Of a stretch of 64,000 nucleotides of DNA, positions 8,880-18,500 are shown in pieces (position 1 is the first letter of the stretch; each line of letters opens with the position of its first letter). This stretch comes from CAMLIZ01 sp040758375 (GTDB taxonomy: Bacteria; Pseudomonadota; Gammaproteobacteria; Burkholderiales; Burkholderiaceae_C): the NCBI GenBank assembly GCA_040758375.1, contig JBFLWE010000020.1, forward strand, positions 1 to 64,000. The letters run 5' to 3'. Both the position numbers and the translations under genes were made by a program. A model generated the notes under the pieces. The model ran no database searches, was not told where the DNA came from, and saw only the letters and a program-made list of their open reading frames with translations.

Positions 8880-10444
8880 AGCCGCTGCACGTTCTGGTGG
8901 CGGCCGGGCTGGCGCTGTGCGGTGCCGCCCAGGCCGCCGGCACGCTCACCTTCTGCATCGAAGGCGCCCCGGAAGGCTTTGACATCGCGCAGTACGAGAC
9001 CATCGTCACCAACGACGCCGCCGGCCTCACGCTGTACGACACGCTGCTGCAGATGAAGCCCGGCACCACCCAGGTGGAGCCCGCGCTGGCCGAGCGCTGG
9101 GAGGTCAGCGCCGACGGCAAGGTGTACACGCTGCACCTGCGCAAGGGCGTTCAGTTCCACACCACGCCCTGGTTCAAGCCCACGCGCGAACTCAACGCCG
9201 ACGACGTGGTGTGGTCGCTCAGCCGCATCAACGACAAGCAGCATCCGGCGCATGCGGCCGCTCGCAACGGCTTTCCCTATTGGGCCGGCATGAGCATGCC
9301 CGCGCTGGTCAAGTCGGTCCGCAAGGCCGGCCCGATGAGCGTGCGCATCGAGCTCACGCGGCCCGAGGCCGCGTTTCCCGCCAACCTGACCATGACCTCC
9401 ATCGCCTCGGTGTACTCGGCCGAATACGGCGAGCAGCTCGCCAGGGCCGGCAAGCTGGAGCAGCTGAACACCCAGCCGGTGGGCACCGGCCCCTTCATGC
9501 TCAAGAGCTACCAGAAGGACGCGGTGATCCGCTACAGCGCGCACAAGCCCTGGTGGGGCGGCGCGCCGAAAGTGGACCACCTGGTGTTCGCCGTCACGGT
9601 GGACAACGCCGTGCTGGTGCAGCGCCTGAAGGCCGGCGAGTGCATGGTGGGGCGGCTGGCCAACGACAAGGCCGCGGCCTTCGCCAACGACCCCAAGTTC
9701 ACGCTGGTGCGCAGCAAGCCGCTGACCACCACCTACGTCGCGCCCAACGCCCAACGCCCGTTCACCGGCGACAAGCGCTTGCGCCAGGCGCTGTCGCTTG
9801 CGATCGACCGCGCGGCCATCGTGCAGTCGGTCTACGGCGGCGAGGCCGAGATCGCGGGCAGCTTCCTGCCACCGGGCATCTGGAGCCACGATCCGCAGCT
9901 CAAGGAAGCGCGCGACCTCGACAAGGCCCGGCAGCTGGTCAAGGCCAGCGGCTACGACGGCCGCGAGCTGCAGCTGTTCGCCACCGCCGGCAAGAGCGAC
10001 GTCAAGCGCTTCGTCGAGCTGCTGCAGGCCGACTGGGCGCGCATCGGCGTGAAGGTCGCCGTGCGCCTGATGGAGCTGGGCGAGCTGTACAAGCGCACCG
10101 GCCAGGGCGAGCACGACCTGGCCCTGCTCAGCTGGTACAGCGACAACGGCGACCCCGACAACTTCTTCACCCCCAATCTCGCCTGCGCCGCGGTGGAAGG
10201 CGGCGGCAACAAGGCGCGCTGGTGCGATCCGCGCTTCGATGCGCTGCTGTCGCGGGCACGCGCCACCACCGACTTCAAGCAGCGCACCGAGGCCTACGCC
10301 CAGGCGCAGCGCCTGCTGCACGACGAGGCGGGCGTGCTGCCGCTGGCGCACCGCTACGGGCTGGTGGCGGTGGACAAGCGGGTCACCGGCTTCGTGGCCA
10401 CGCCCTTCGGCGGCCACGACTTCCGCGCCGCCGGCGTCAAGTAG
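8876..10444 (+). CDS. Peptide ABC transporter substrate-binding protein, DppA type (copy 3)
   Basis: A 522-residue SBP family 5 protein with signal peptide MKPLHVLVAAGLALCGAAQA followed by GTLTFCIEGAPEGFD. It shares long collinear stretches with copy 2 (for example AGLTLYD, NTQPVGTGPF, AVEGGGNK), indicating a recent tandem duplication with divergence. Its start overlaps the stop of copy 2 (ATGA) and its stop lies 11 bases before dppB, so it is part of the dpp operon. Different copies probably widen the range of peptides taken up; this is inference. Confidence 0.9.
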   Translation: MKPLHVLVAAGLALCGAAQAAGTLTFCIEGAPEGFDIAQYETIVTNDAAGLTLYDTLLQMKPGTTQVEPALAERWEVSADGKVYTLHLRKGVQFHTTPWFKPTRELNADDVVWSLSRINDKQHPAHAAARNGFPYWAGMSMPALVKSVRKAGPMSVRIELTRPEAAFPANLTMTSIASVYSAEYGEQLARAGKLEQLNTQPVGTGPFMLKSYQKDAVIRYSAHKPWWGGAPKVDHLVFAVTVDNAVLVQRLKAGECMVGRLANDKAAAFANDPKFTLVRSKPLTTTYVAPNAQRPFTGDKRLRQALSLAIDRAAIVQSVYGGEAEIAGSFLPPGIWSHDPQLKEARDLDKARQLVKASGYDGRELQLFATAGKSDVKRFVELLQADWARIGVKVAVRLMELGELYKRTGQGEHDLALLSWYSDNGDPDNFFTPNLACAAVEGGGNKARWCDPRFDALLSRARATTDFKQRTEAYAQAQRLLHDEAGVLPLAHRYGLVAVDKRVTGFVATPFGGHDFRAAGVK

Positions 10445-10455
10445 AGGCTCACCCC

Positions 10456-11484
10456 ATGCTCGGATTCCTGCTGCGCCGCGTGGCGCTGGTGGTCCCCACC
10501 TTCCTCGGCATCACGCTGCTGGCGTTCTCGCTGATCCACCTGATCCCCGGCGACCCGGTGCAGGTGATGGCCGGCGAGCGCCGGCTCGACCCTGAATTCC
10601 ACAAGCAGGTGCTGCACCAGCTGGGCCTGGACCTGCCCCTGTGGCAGCAGTACCTCAACTACCTGGGCAAGGCGGTGCGGCTCGACCTCGGCGAGTCGTT
10701 CGTCACCCACGAGCCGGTGTGGAGCGAGTTCACCAAGCTGTTCCCCGCCACGCTGGAGCTGTCGCTGTGCGCCATCGTGTTCGCCACGGTGCTCGGGCTG
10801 CTGGCCGGCGTGCTGGCGGCCATCAAGCGCGGTTCCTGGCTGGACCATGGCGTGATGGGCCTGTCGCTCACCGGCTTCTCGATGCCGATCTTCTGGTGGG
10901 GCCTGCTGCTGATCATGTTCTTCTCGGTGGGCCTGCGCGACATCGCGCCCGAATGGGCGCTGCCGGTGTCCGGGCGCATGGCGCTGGAGTTCGACATCGC
11001 CCCGCGCACCGGCTTCATGCTGGTGGACGCCTGGCTCTCGGGCGAGGAAGGCGCGCTGAAGTCGGCGCTGTCGCACCTGGTGCTGCCGTCCATCGTGCTG
11101 GGCACCATACCGCTGGCGGTGATCGCGCGCATGACGCGCTCGAGCATGCTGGAGGTGCTGCGCGAGGACTACGTGCGCACCGCCAAGGCCAAGGGCCTGT
11201 CGCCGGCGCGCATCGTGTTCGTGCATGCGCTGCGCAACGCGCTGGTGCCGGTGATCACCGTGATCGGCCTGCAGGTGGGCACGCTGCTGGCGGGCGCGGT
11301 GCTCACCGAGACCATCTTCTCCTGGCCGGGCATCGGCAAGTGGCTGATCGACGCGATCGCGCGGCGCGACTATCCGGTCGTGCAGGGCGGCATCCTGATC
11401 GTGGCCACGCTGGTGATCCTGGTGAACCTGCTGGTGGACCTGATGTACGGCCTGGTCAACCCCCGTATTCGACACGCAAAGTAA
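10456..11484 (+). CDS. dppB: Dipeptide ABC transporter permease DppB
   Basis: A 342-residue inner-membrane permease of the BPD_transp_1 family. It begins with the hallmark MLGFLLRRVALVVPTFLGI helix and has GDPVQVMAGE in the first periplasmic loop. The EAA coupling loop is around ALRNALVPVITVIGLQVG, followed by TETIFSWPGIGKW. About six transmembrane helices are visible. With DppC it forms the translocation channel for peptides delivered by the preceding binding proteins. A GAGG ribosome-binding site precedes the ATG. Confidence 0.93.
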   Translation: MLGFLLRRVALVVPTFLGITLLAFSLIHLIPGDPVQVMAGERRLDPEFHKQVLHQLGLDLPLWQQYLNYLGKAVRLDLGESFVTHEPVWSEFTKLFPATLELSLCAIVFATVLGLLAGVLAAIKRGSWLDHGVMGLSLTGFSMPIFWWGLLLIMFFSVGLRDIAPEWALPVSGRMALEFDIAPRTGFMLVDAWLSGEEGALKSALSHLVLPSIVLGTIPLAVIARMTRSSMLEVLREDYVRTAKAKGLSPARIVFVHALRNALVPVITVIGLQVGTLLAGAVLTETIFSWPGIGKWLIDAIARRDYPVVQGGILIVATLVILVNLLVDLMYGLVNPRIRHAK

Positions 11485-11494
11485 GGGACCGCGC

Positions 11495-12403
11495 ATGAGT
11501 GCTGTGCTCGCCACCGAGGAAGCCGCCCACGCCGGCGCGCCGCCCTCGTCGTTCAAGGACTTCTGGCGCCACTTCGCGGCCAACAAGGGCGCGCTCGCCG
11601 GGCTGATCTACTTCTCGCTGATCGTGCTGGCGGCGCTGCTGGCGCCGCTGATCGCGCCGCACAGCCCGATCGAGCAGTACCGCGACGCGCTGCTGGCGCC
11701 ACCCGCATGGCATGCCGACGGCAGCAGCCGCTTCCTGCTGGGCACCGACGACATCGGCCGCGACATCCTGTCGCGCCTGCTGCACGGCGCGCGGCTGTCG
11801 CTGATGATCGGCCTGGTGTCGGTGACGCTGGCCATCATCCCCGGCATCGCGCTCGGCCTGGCCGCGGCCTTCTTCCCGCGCGCCGGCATCGCGATCCTGC
11901 GGCTGATGGACATCATGCTCGCGCTGCCCAGCCTGCTGCTGGCGATCGCGGTGGTGGCGGTGCTGGGCCCCGGGCTCACCAACACCATGTTCGCGATCGC
12001 GCTGGTGGCCATTCCCAGCTACGTGCGGCTGGTGCGCGCCTCAGCCATGTCGGAGCTGTCGAAGGACTACGTGATCGCCTCGCGCCTGGCCGGCGCGCGC
12101 ACGCCGCGCCTGATGTTCGACACCGTGCTGCCCAACTGCATGGCGCCGGTGATCGTGACCGCCACGCTGGGCTTCTCCGACGCCATCCTCACCGCGGCGG
12201 CGCTGGGCTTCCTGGGCCTGGGCGCGCAGCCGCCCACGCCCGAGTGGGGCACCATGCTCGCCTCGGCGCGCGACTACATCGAGCGCGCCAACTGGGTGGT
12301 CACCTTCCCCGGCCTGGCCATCCTGACCACGGTGCTGGCGATCAACCTGATGGGCGACGGCCTGCGCGATGCGCTGGATCCGCGAATGAAGAAACTTTCA
12401 TGA
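11495..12403 (+). CDS. dppC: Dipeptide ABC transporter permease DppC
   Basis: A 302-residue permease with the N-terminal OppC-like segment (FWRHFAANKGALAGLIYF) followed by about five more helices. GTDDIGRDILSRLLHGAR and an EAA loop around LPNCMAPVIVTATLGFSDAI are typical, and the protein ends with the family signature LDPRMKKL. It lies 10 bases after dppB. A 73-base GC-rich spacer separates it from dppD, unusual in this otherwise tight operon. Confidence 0.93.
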   Translation: MSAVLATEEAAHAGAPPSSFKDFWRHFAANKGALAGLIYFSLIVLAALLAPLIAPHSPIEQYRDALLAPPAWHADGSSRFLLGTDDIGRDILSRLLHGARLSLMIGLVSVTLAIIPGIALGLAAAFFPRAGIAILRLMDIMLALPSLLLAIAVVAVLGPGLTNTMFAIALVAIPSYVRLVRASAMSELSKDYVIASRLAGARTPRLMFDTVLPNCMAPVIVTATLGFSDAILTAAALGFLGLGAQPPTPEWGTMLASARDYIERANWVVTFPGLAILTTVLAINLMGDGLRDALDPRMKKLS

Positions 12404-12476
12404 ACCCCCACGCTCACATTCGTTCGCTGCCCCCCGAGGGGGCTGGCCTCCTTGAGGCGGCTCGGCGGAGGCCGTC
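12404..12476. repeat. GC-rich intergenic element inside the dpp operon
   Basis: The spacer between dppC and dppD contains the hairpin GCCCCC-CGA-GGGGGC (12,429-12,443) embedded in a segment similar to the elements at 5,036 and 60,085. It may be a REP-like repeat and could modulate operon polarity. The dppD ribosome-binding site (GGAGG) is at its right edge. Confidence 0.45.
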
Positions 12477-13472
12477 ATGAGCCACCTCCTCGAAATCCGC
12501 AACCTCACCGTCGAGTTCGGCCCCGAAGGCCGGGCCTTCGCGGCGGTGAAGGGCGTTGACATCACCCTCGACCGCGGCGAGCTGCTCGGCGTGGTGGGCG
12601 AATCGGGCTCCGGCAAGAGCGTGAGCATGCTCGCGCTGATGGGCCTGATCGAGGCCCCCGGCCGCGTGAGCGCCGACGTGCTGCGCTTCGACGGGCATGA
12701 CCTGCTGAAGCTGCCGCCGAAAGAGCGCCGCAAGATCGTGGGCCGCGACATGGCCATGATCTTCCAGGACCCGATGACCAGCCTGAACCCCAGCTACACG
12801 GTGGGCACGCAGATCATCGAGACGCTCAAGGTGCACCAGCCCGGCACCAAGGCCCAGATGCACGAGCGCGCGCTCGAGCTGCTCAGGCGGGTGGAGATCC
12901 CCGACCCCGACTCGCGGCTGCGCGCCTATCCGCACCAGCTGTCCGGCGGCATGAGCCAGCGCGTGATGATCGCGATGGCCCTGGCCTGCAACCCCAAGCT
13001 GCTGATCGCCGACGAGCCCACCACCGCGCTGGACGTCACCATCCAGGCCCAGGTGCTGGACCTGCTGGTCACGCTGCAGCGCCAGCAGAACATGGCGCTG
13101 ATCCTGATCACGCACGACCTGGCGCTGCTGGCCGAGCACGCCCGGCGCATCGCGGTCATGTACGCCGGCGAGGTGGTGGAAACGCAAACGGTGCCCACGC
13201 TGTTCGAGCGCCCGCACCACCCGTACACCGCGGCGCTGATGGCCTCGATCCCCGAGTCGAGCCGCGGCGCGCGGCGCCTGCCCACGCTGGCCGGCGTGGT
13301 GCCCGGCATGCACGACCGTCCGCAGGGCTGCCTGCTCTCGCCGCGCTGCCCCAACGTGCGGCCCGAGACCTGCACCCAGGTCCACCCCGACCTGCTGCCC
13401 ATGCCCGACGGCGGCCATGCGCGCTGCCTGTTCCCGCTGAACGTCGCGCCGCACGAAGAGGTGGCCCCATGA
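12477..13472 (+). CDS. dppD: Dipeptide ABC transporter ATPase DppD
   Basis: A 331-residue cytoplasmic ATPase. Walker A is GESGSGKS (about residue 41), the Q-loop is in MIFQDPMTSLNP, the signature is LSGGMSQR, Walker B is LLIADEPTTALD, and the switch His is in ILITHDL. The C-terminal oligopeptide-transporter extension carries cysteines (CLLSPRCPN...ETC) that in some relatives bind an iron-sulphur cluster. It pairs with DppF to power import. The stop overlaps the dppF start (ATGA). Confidence 0.93.
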   Translation: MSHLLEIRNLTVEFGPEGRAFAAVKGVDITLDRGELLGVVGESGSGKSVSMLALMGLIEAPGRVSADVLRFDGHDLLKLPPKERRKIVGRDMAMIFQDPMTSLNPSYTVGTQIIETLKVHQPGTKAQMHERALELLRRVEIPDPDSRLRAYPHQLSGGMSQRVMIAMALACNPKLLIADEPTTALDVTIQAQVLDLLVTLQRQQNMALILITHDLALLAEHARRIAVMYAGEVVETQTVPTLFERPHHPYTAALMASIPESSRGARRLPTLAGVVPGMHDRPQGCLLSPRCPNVRPETCTQVHPDLLPMPDGGHARCLFPLNVAPHEEVAP

Positions 13473-14473
13473 ATGCCGTGACCACCCCCTTGCTCGAAGC
13501 GCGCGACCTCTCGCGCCACTACCACGTCTCGCGCGGATTCATGAAGCCGCACGCCACGGTGAAAGCGCTCAACGGCGTGAGCTTCAGCGTGCACCCCGGC
13601 GAGACGCTGGCGGTGGTGGGCGAATCCGGCTGCGGCAAGAGCACGCTGGCGCGCGCGCTCACGCTGATCGAAAAACCCACCGGCGGCGCGCTCACCATCG
13701 ACGGCATGGACGCCACCGCCGCCTCGCCCGAGCAGGCCAAGGCCTTGCGCAAGCGTGTGCAGATGGTGTTCCAGAACCCCTATGCCTCGCTCAACCCGCG
13801 CAAGCGCGTGGCGCAGATGCTGGAGGAGCCGCTGCTGCTGAACACGCCCATGAGCGCGCCCGAGCGCCGCGAGCGTGTGCAGCAGATGCTGGCCCAGGTG
13901 GGCCTGCGGCCCGAGCATGCGCAGCGCTATCCGCACATGTTCTCCGGCGGCCAGCGCCAGCGCATCGCGATCGCGCGCGCGATGATGCTGCAACCGAAGC
14001 TGCTGGTGGCCGACGAGCCCACCTCGGCGCTGGACGTGTCGATCCAGGCGCAGATCCTCAACCTGTTCATGGACCTGCAGGAGCGCACCGGCACCGCCTA
14101 CGTGTTCATCACGCACAACCTGAGCGTGGTGGAACACATCGCCGACCGCGTGATGGTGATGTACCTGGGACGCGTGGTGGAGCATGCGCCCAAGGCGCGC
14201 CTGTTCGCGCAGCCGATGCACCCCTACACCAAGGCGCTGCTGTCGGCCACGCCCAGCATCGACCCCAGGCGCCGGCTGCAGAAGATCAAGATCGTGGGCG
14301 AGCTGCCTTCGCCGCTGAACCCGCCCAGCGGCTGCACCTTCCACAAGCGCTGCCCGTATGCCACCGAGCGCTGCAGCGCCGAGGTGCCCGCGCTGCGGCC
14401 GGTGGCCGGCGCCGAGGTGGCCTGCCACTATGCGGAGGAGATCATGGCGGGAACCCAGGCGGCCACGCAATGA
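13469..14473 (+). CDS. dppF: Dipeptide ABC transporter ATPase DppF
   Basis: A 334-residue ATPase partner of DppD. Walker A is GESGCGKS, the Q-loop is in MVFQNPYASLNP, the signature is FSGGQRQR, Walker B is LLVADEPTSALD and the H-loop is FITHNLSVV. The C-terminal extension has the usual Cys cluster (CTFHKRCPYATERC). It begins inside the dppD stop codon and is the last gene of the dpp operon; a promoter-like sequence for the next transcription unit follows. Confidence 0.93.
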   Translation: MNAVTTPLLEARDLSRHYHVSRGFMKPHATVKALNGVSFSVHPGETLAVVGESGCGKSTLARALTLIEKPTGGALTIDGMDATAASPEQAKALRKRVQMVFQNPYASLNPRKRVAQMLEEPLLLNTPMSAPERRERVQQMLAQVGLRPEHAQRYPHMFSGGQRQRIAIARAMMLQPKLLVADEPTSALDVSIQAQILNLFMDLQERTGTAYVFITHNLSVVEHIADRVMVMYLGRVVEHAPKARLFAQPMHPYTKALLSATPSIDPRRRLQKIKIVGELPSPLNPPSGCTFHKRCPYATERCSAEVPALRPVAGAEVACHYAEEIMAGTQAATQ

Positions 14474-14515
14474 CGGCGGCTCATCCCTAGAAATCGACAT
14501 TTCGTCAGCCGGCGG

Positions 14516-14545
14516 TTGCCTTTCGCCGCGCGGGCCTCCTACAGT
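14516..14545 (+). promoter_or_regulatory. Putative sigma-70 promoter upstream of ABC-M1 locus
   Basis: TTGCCT at 14,516-14,521 and TACAGT at 14,540-14,545 with an 18-base spacer, 40 bases before the ATG at 14,586. Consensus match only. Confidence 0.4.
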
Positions 14546-14585
14546 GCGCCACCCACAAGGCGCACAACACCCAGGAGGCCAGCGC

Positions 14586-15488
14586 ATGCTGTCGATCACC
14601 CGTCTCACCCACACCTACCCCAACGGCACGCGGGCGCTCGACGACGTGTCGCTGGACATCCCGCGCGGCATGTTCGGCCTGCTCGGCCCCAACGGCGCGG
14701 GCAAGTCGTCGCTGATGCGCTGCCTGGCCACGCTGCAGATCCCCACCGCGGGCGAGATCCGGTTCGACGGCCTGGACGTGCTGGCCGAGCCCGCCAGGCT
14801 CAGGGCCCAGCTGGGCTACCTGCCGCAGGACTTTGGCGTGTACCCGCGCGTGTCGGCCTGCGACATGCTGGACCACCTGGCCGTGCTCAAGGGCATCGGC
14901 TCGCGCGGCGAGCGCAAGGCCACGGTGGAAGCGCTGCTGCAGCAGGTGAACCTGTGGGAGGTGCGCAAGAAGCCGATCGCCGGCTTTTCCGGCGGCATGC
15001 GCCAGCGCTTCGGCATCGCGCAGGCGCTGATCGGCAACCCCAGGCTGATCATCGTGGACGAACCCACCGCCGGGCTCGACCCGGAGGAGCGCAACCGCTT
15101 CAACAACCTGCTGGCCGAGATCGGCGAAAACGTGGTGGTGATCCTGTCCACCCACATCGTCGACGACGTGACCGACCTGTGCTCGCGCATGGCCATCCTG
15201 GTGCACGGCCGCATCGTCGCCAGCGGCGCGCCGCAGACCATGATCGACGAGCTGCAGGGCAAGGTGTGGCAGCGCGCGATCCACAAGGAGCAGCTGGCCG
15301 CCTACCGTGAGCGCATGGCCGTCATCGCGACGCGTCTGCGCGGCGGCCGGCCGGTGATCCACGTGCTGGCCGACCATGCGCCCGAGCCCGGCTTCGAGCC
15401 GGTGCAGGCCAGCCTGGAAGACGTGTACTTCGCCACCCTGCACGGCCAGCGCGCCCATGGCAAGAGCCGCGTGCGGCTGGTGGCCTGA
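14586..15488 (+). CDS. ABC transporter ATP-binding protein (ABC-2 type partner)
   Basis: A 300-residue ATPase with Walker A GPNGAGKSS, signature FSGGMRQR, Walker B LIIVDEPTAGLD and H-loop STHIVDD. The C-terminal region after about residue 215 matches the short regulatory tail of export-type ATPases of the NatA/CcmA group. A strong AGGAGG ribosome-binding site precedes the ATG. The next gene, 21 bases downstream, encodes its membrane partner fused to a peptidase, so the pair forms one export-type ABC system whose cargo is unknown. Confidence 0.9.
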   Translation: MLSITRLTHTYPNGTRALDDVSLDIPRGMFGLLGPNGAGKSSLMRCLATLQIPTAGEIRFDGLDVLAEPARLRAQLGYLPQDFGVYPRVSACDMLDHLAVLKGIGSRGERKATVEALLQQVNLWEVRKKPIAGFSGGMRQRFGIAQALIGNPRLIIVDEPTAGLDPEERNRFNNLLAEIGENVVVILSTHIVDDVTDLCSRMAILVHGRIVASGAPQTMIDELQGKVWQRAIHKEQLAAYRERMAVIATRLRGGRPVIHVLADHAPEPGFEPVQASLEDVYFATLHGQRAHGKSRVRLVA

Positions 15489-15509
15489 AGCCGCACAAGG
15501 AGCCTCACC

Positions 15510-18500
15510 ATGCTGCGACACGTCGCCGCCTTCGAATGGCGCTACCAGATCAAGAGCCCGGTGTTCTGGGTCGGCTGCCTGATGTTCTTCCTGCTGGCCT
15601 TCGGCTCGGTCACGGTGGACCAGATCCAGATCGGCTCGAAGGGCAACGTCCACGTCAACTCCCCGTTTGCCATCGTGCAGACGCTGGCGATCATGAGCCT
15701 GTTCGCGGTGTTCGTGGTCGTCGCGCTGGTGGCCAACGTGGTGATCCGCGACGACGAGACCGGCTTCGCGCCCATCTTGCGCTCCACCTCCGTGGGCAAG
15801 GTCAGCTACCTGGTGGGCCGCTTCGCCGGCGCGCTGGCCGCGGCACTGCTGGTGCTGGCCTCGGTGCCGCTGGCCATCCTGGTGGGCTCGTGGATGCCCT
15901 GGCTCGACCCCGAGAAGCTGGGCGCCTTCCGCCTCGGCCACTACCTCTACGCGCTGTTCGCCTTCGGCCTGCCCACGCTGCTGATCGTCTCGGCCACGTT
16001 CTTCGCGCTGGCCACGGCCACCCGCTCGATGATGTGGACCTACGTCGGCGCGGTGGCGCTGCTGATGCTGTACTTCGTGATGCGCGGCATGCTGCGCGAG
16101 CCGCAGTACGACGGCATCGCGGCGCTGGTCGATCCCTTCGGCCTGTCGGCGCTGTCCACCACCACCAAGTACTGGACCGCCGCCGAGCGCAACACCCTGC
16201 TGCCGCCGCTGGCCGGCCCGCTGCTGGCGAACCGGCTGATCTGGGCCGGCGCGGGGCTGGCCATGTTCGCCTTGGCCTACCGCCTGTTCCGATTCGAGCA
16301 GCCGGCGTCGCGCAAGGCCAGGCCGGCAGCCGCTGCCGACGACACGCCGCCGCCCGCGCCCGCCACCGCCGCGGGCAGCGCGCTGGCCGCCCCACGCGCC
16401 GACGCCGCCACGCGCCGCGCCCAGCTGTGGCGCCTGGCGCGCTTCGACATGGCCTTCGTGTTCCGCAGCCCGGCGTTCTTCGTGCTGCTGGGCATCGGGG
16501 TGCTCAACTCGACCGGCTCGCTGTGGATGGCCGGGGAGCTGTACGGCAGCGGCTCCTATCCGGTCACCCGGCTGATGGTGCAAGCGCTGCAAGGCGCGTT
16601 CACGCTGATGCCCATCATCATCGCGATCTTCTACGCCGGCGAGCTGGTGTGGCGCGACCGCGAGCGGCGCATGCACGAGATCGTGGACGCCACCGCCGCG
16701 CCCGACTGGTCGCACCTGGCGCCCAAGATCCTGGCGATCGCGCTGGTGCTCACCGCCAGCGCCCTCGTCGGCGCGGCCACCGGCATCGCCGTGCAGGCGC
16801 TCAAGGGCTACACCCGCTTCGACCTGGCCGCCTACGCGCTGTGGTTCGTGCTGCCCACCACGGTGGCCGCGCTGCAGCTGGCGGTGCTGTCGGTGTTCGT
16901 GCAGGTGCTGGTACCGCAGAAGTTCATCGGTTGGGGCGTGATGCTGCTGTACATCGTGAGCAGCATCGCGCTGGCCACCGCCGGCTTCGAGCACAACCTC
17001 TACAACTACGGCAACACCCCGCCGGTGCCGCTGTCGGACATGAACCGCATGGGCCGCTTCTGGGTGGGCGCCTCGTGGTTCCTGGCCTACTGGAGCGCGT
17101 TTGCGCTCGTGCTCGCGGTGCTGGCCCATGCGCTGTGGCGGCGCGGCGCCAACGTGGCACTGAAGCCGCGGCTGAAGCAGTTGCGCCACCGGCTGCGCGG
17201 CGGCACGCTGGTGCTGCTGTGCACCGGCGTTGCGGCGTGGCTCGGGCTCGGCGCCTGGATCTTCTACAACACCAACGTCCTCAACACCTACCTGCCGGCC
17301 CCTGAGCGCGAAGCCCTGCTGGCACAGCTTGAAAAGGAGCTGCTGCCCTTCGAAAGCCTGCCGCAGCCCAAGATCACCGCGGTCACGCTCGACGTGCAGC
17401 TCTACCCGCGCGAGGCGCGCGCCGTCACCAGCGGCCGCTACGAGCTGGAGAACCGCAGCGGACAGCCGATCGACCGGCTGCACGTGAGCTGGTTCAGCGA
17501 ATGGACCTCCCTCGACTCGCTGCAGCTGCCCGGCGCCACGCTGCACAAGGACTACCCGCAGTACCACTACCGCATCTACCGCCTGCAGCCCGCGCTGCAG
17601 CCGGGCGAGAAGCGCACGCTGCAGTTCGCCACCACCGTGCAGCAGCGCGGCTTCGGCAACGGCCCGCCGTTGCAGCGCGTGGTGGACAACGGCAGCTTCC
17701 TCGACAACACCGAGTTCGCGCCCGGCATCGGCATGTCGCGCCAGCCGCTGCTGACCGACCGCGCCAAGCGCCGCAAGCATGGCCTGCCGCCCGACCTGCG
17801 CCCGCCCAAGCTGGAAGACGACAGCGCGCGCGCCTTCAACGAGTTCCGCCGCGACAGCGACTGGGTCAGCGCCGACATCAGCGTGACCACCGACGCCGAC
17901 CAGACGCCCATCGCGCCCGGCTACACCGTGAGCGACACGGTGTCCAACGGCCGCCGCACCGTGCGCTTCAAGCCCGACGCGCCCCTGAGCTACTTCTTCT
18001 CCATCCAGTCGGGCCGCTACGCGGTGCAGCGCGACAAGTGGAACGAGGTGGACCTGGCGGTCTACTACCACCCCGAGCACGCCTACAACGTGGGCCGCAT
18101 GATGGAGGCGATGAAGCTGTCGCTGCAGATGTTCAGCGAGCGCTTCTCGCCCTACCAGTTCCGCCAGGCGCGCATCCTGGAGTTCCCGGCGTATGCCGAC
18201 TTCGCGCAATCGTTCGCCAACACCATCCCGTATTCCGAGAACCTGGGCTTCCTGTTCCGCCACACCGACCCCGAGAAGGTGGACATGGTCACCTACGTCA
18301 CCGCGCACGAGATCGCGCACCAGTGGTGGGGCCACCAGCTCGTGCCGAGCGCGCAGCAGGGCGCCAGCATGCTGGTGGAAAGCTTCGCGCAGTATTCGGC
18401 GCTGCTGGTGATGGAAAAGATGTACGGGCGCGAGCAGGTGCGCCGCTTCACCAAGTACGAGCTCGACCGCTACCTGCGCTCGCGCGGCGGCGAGGTGGTG

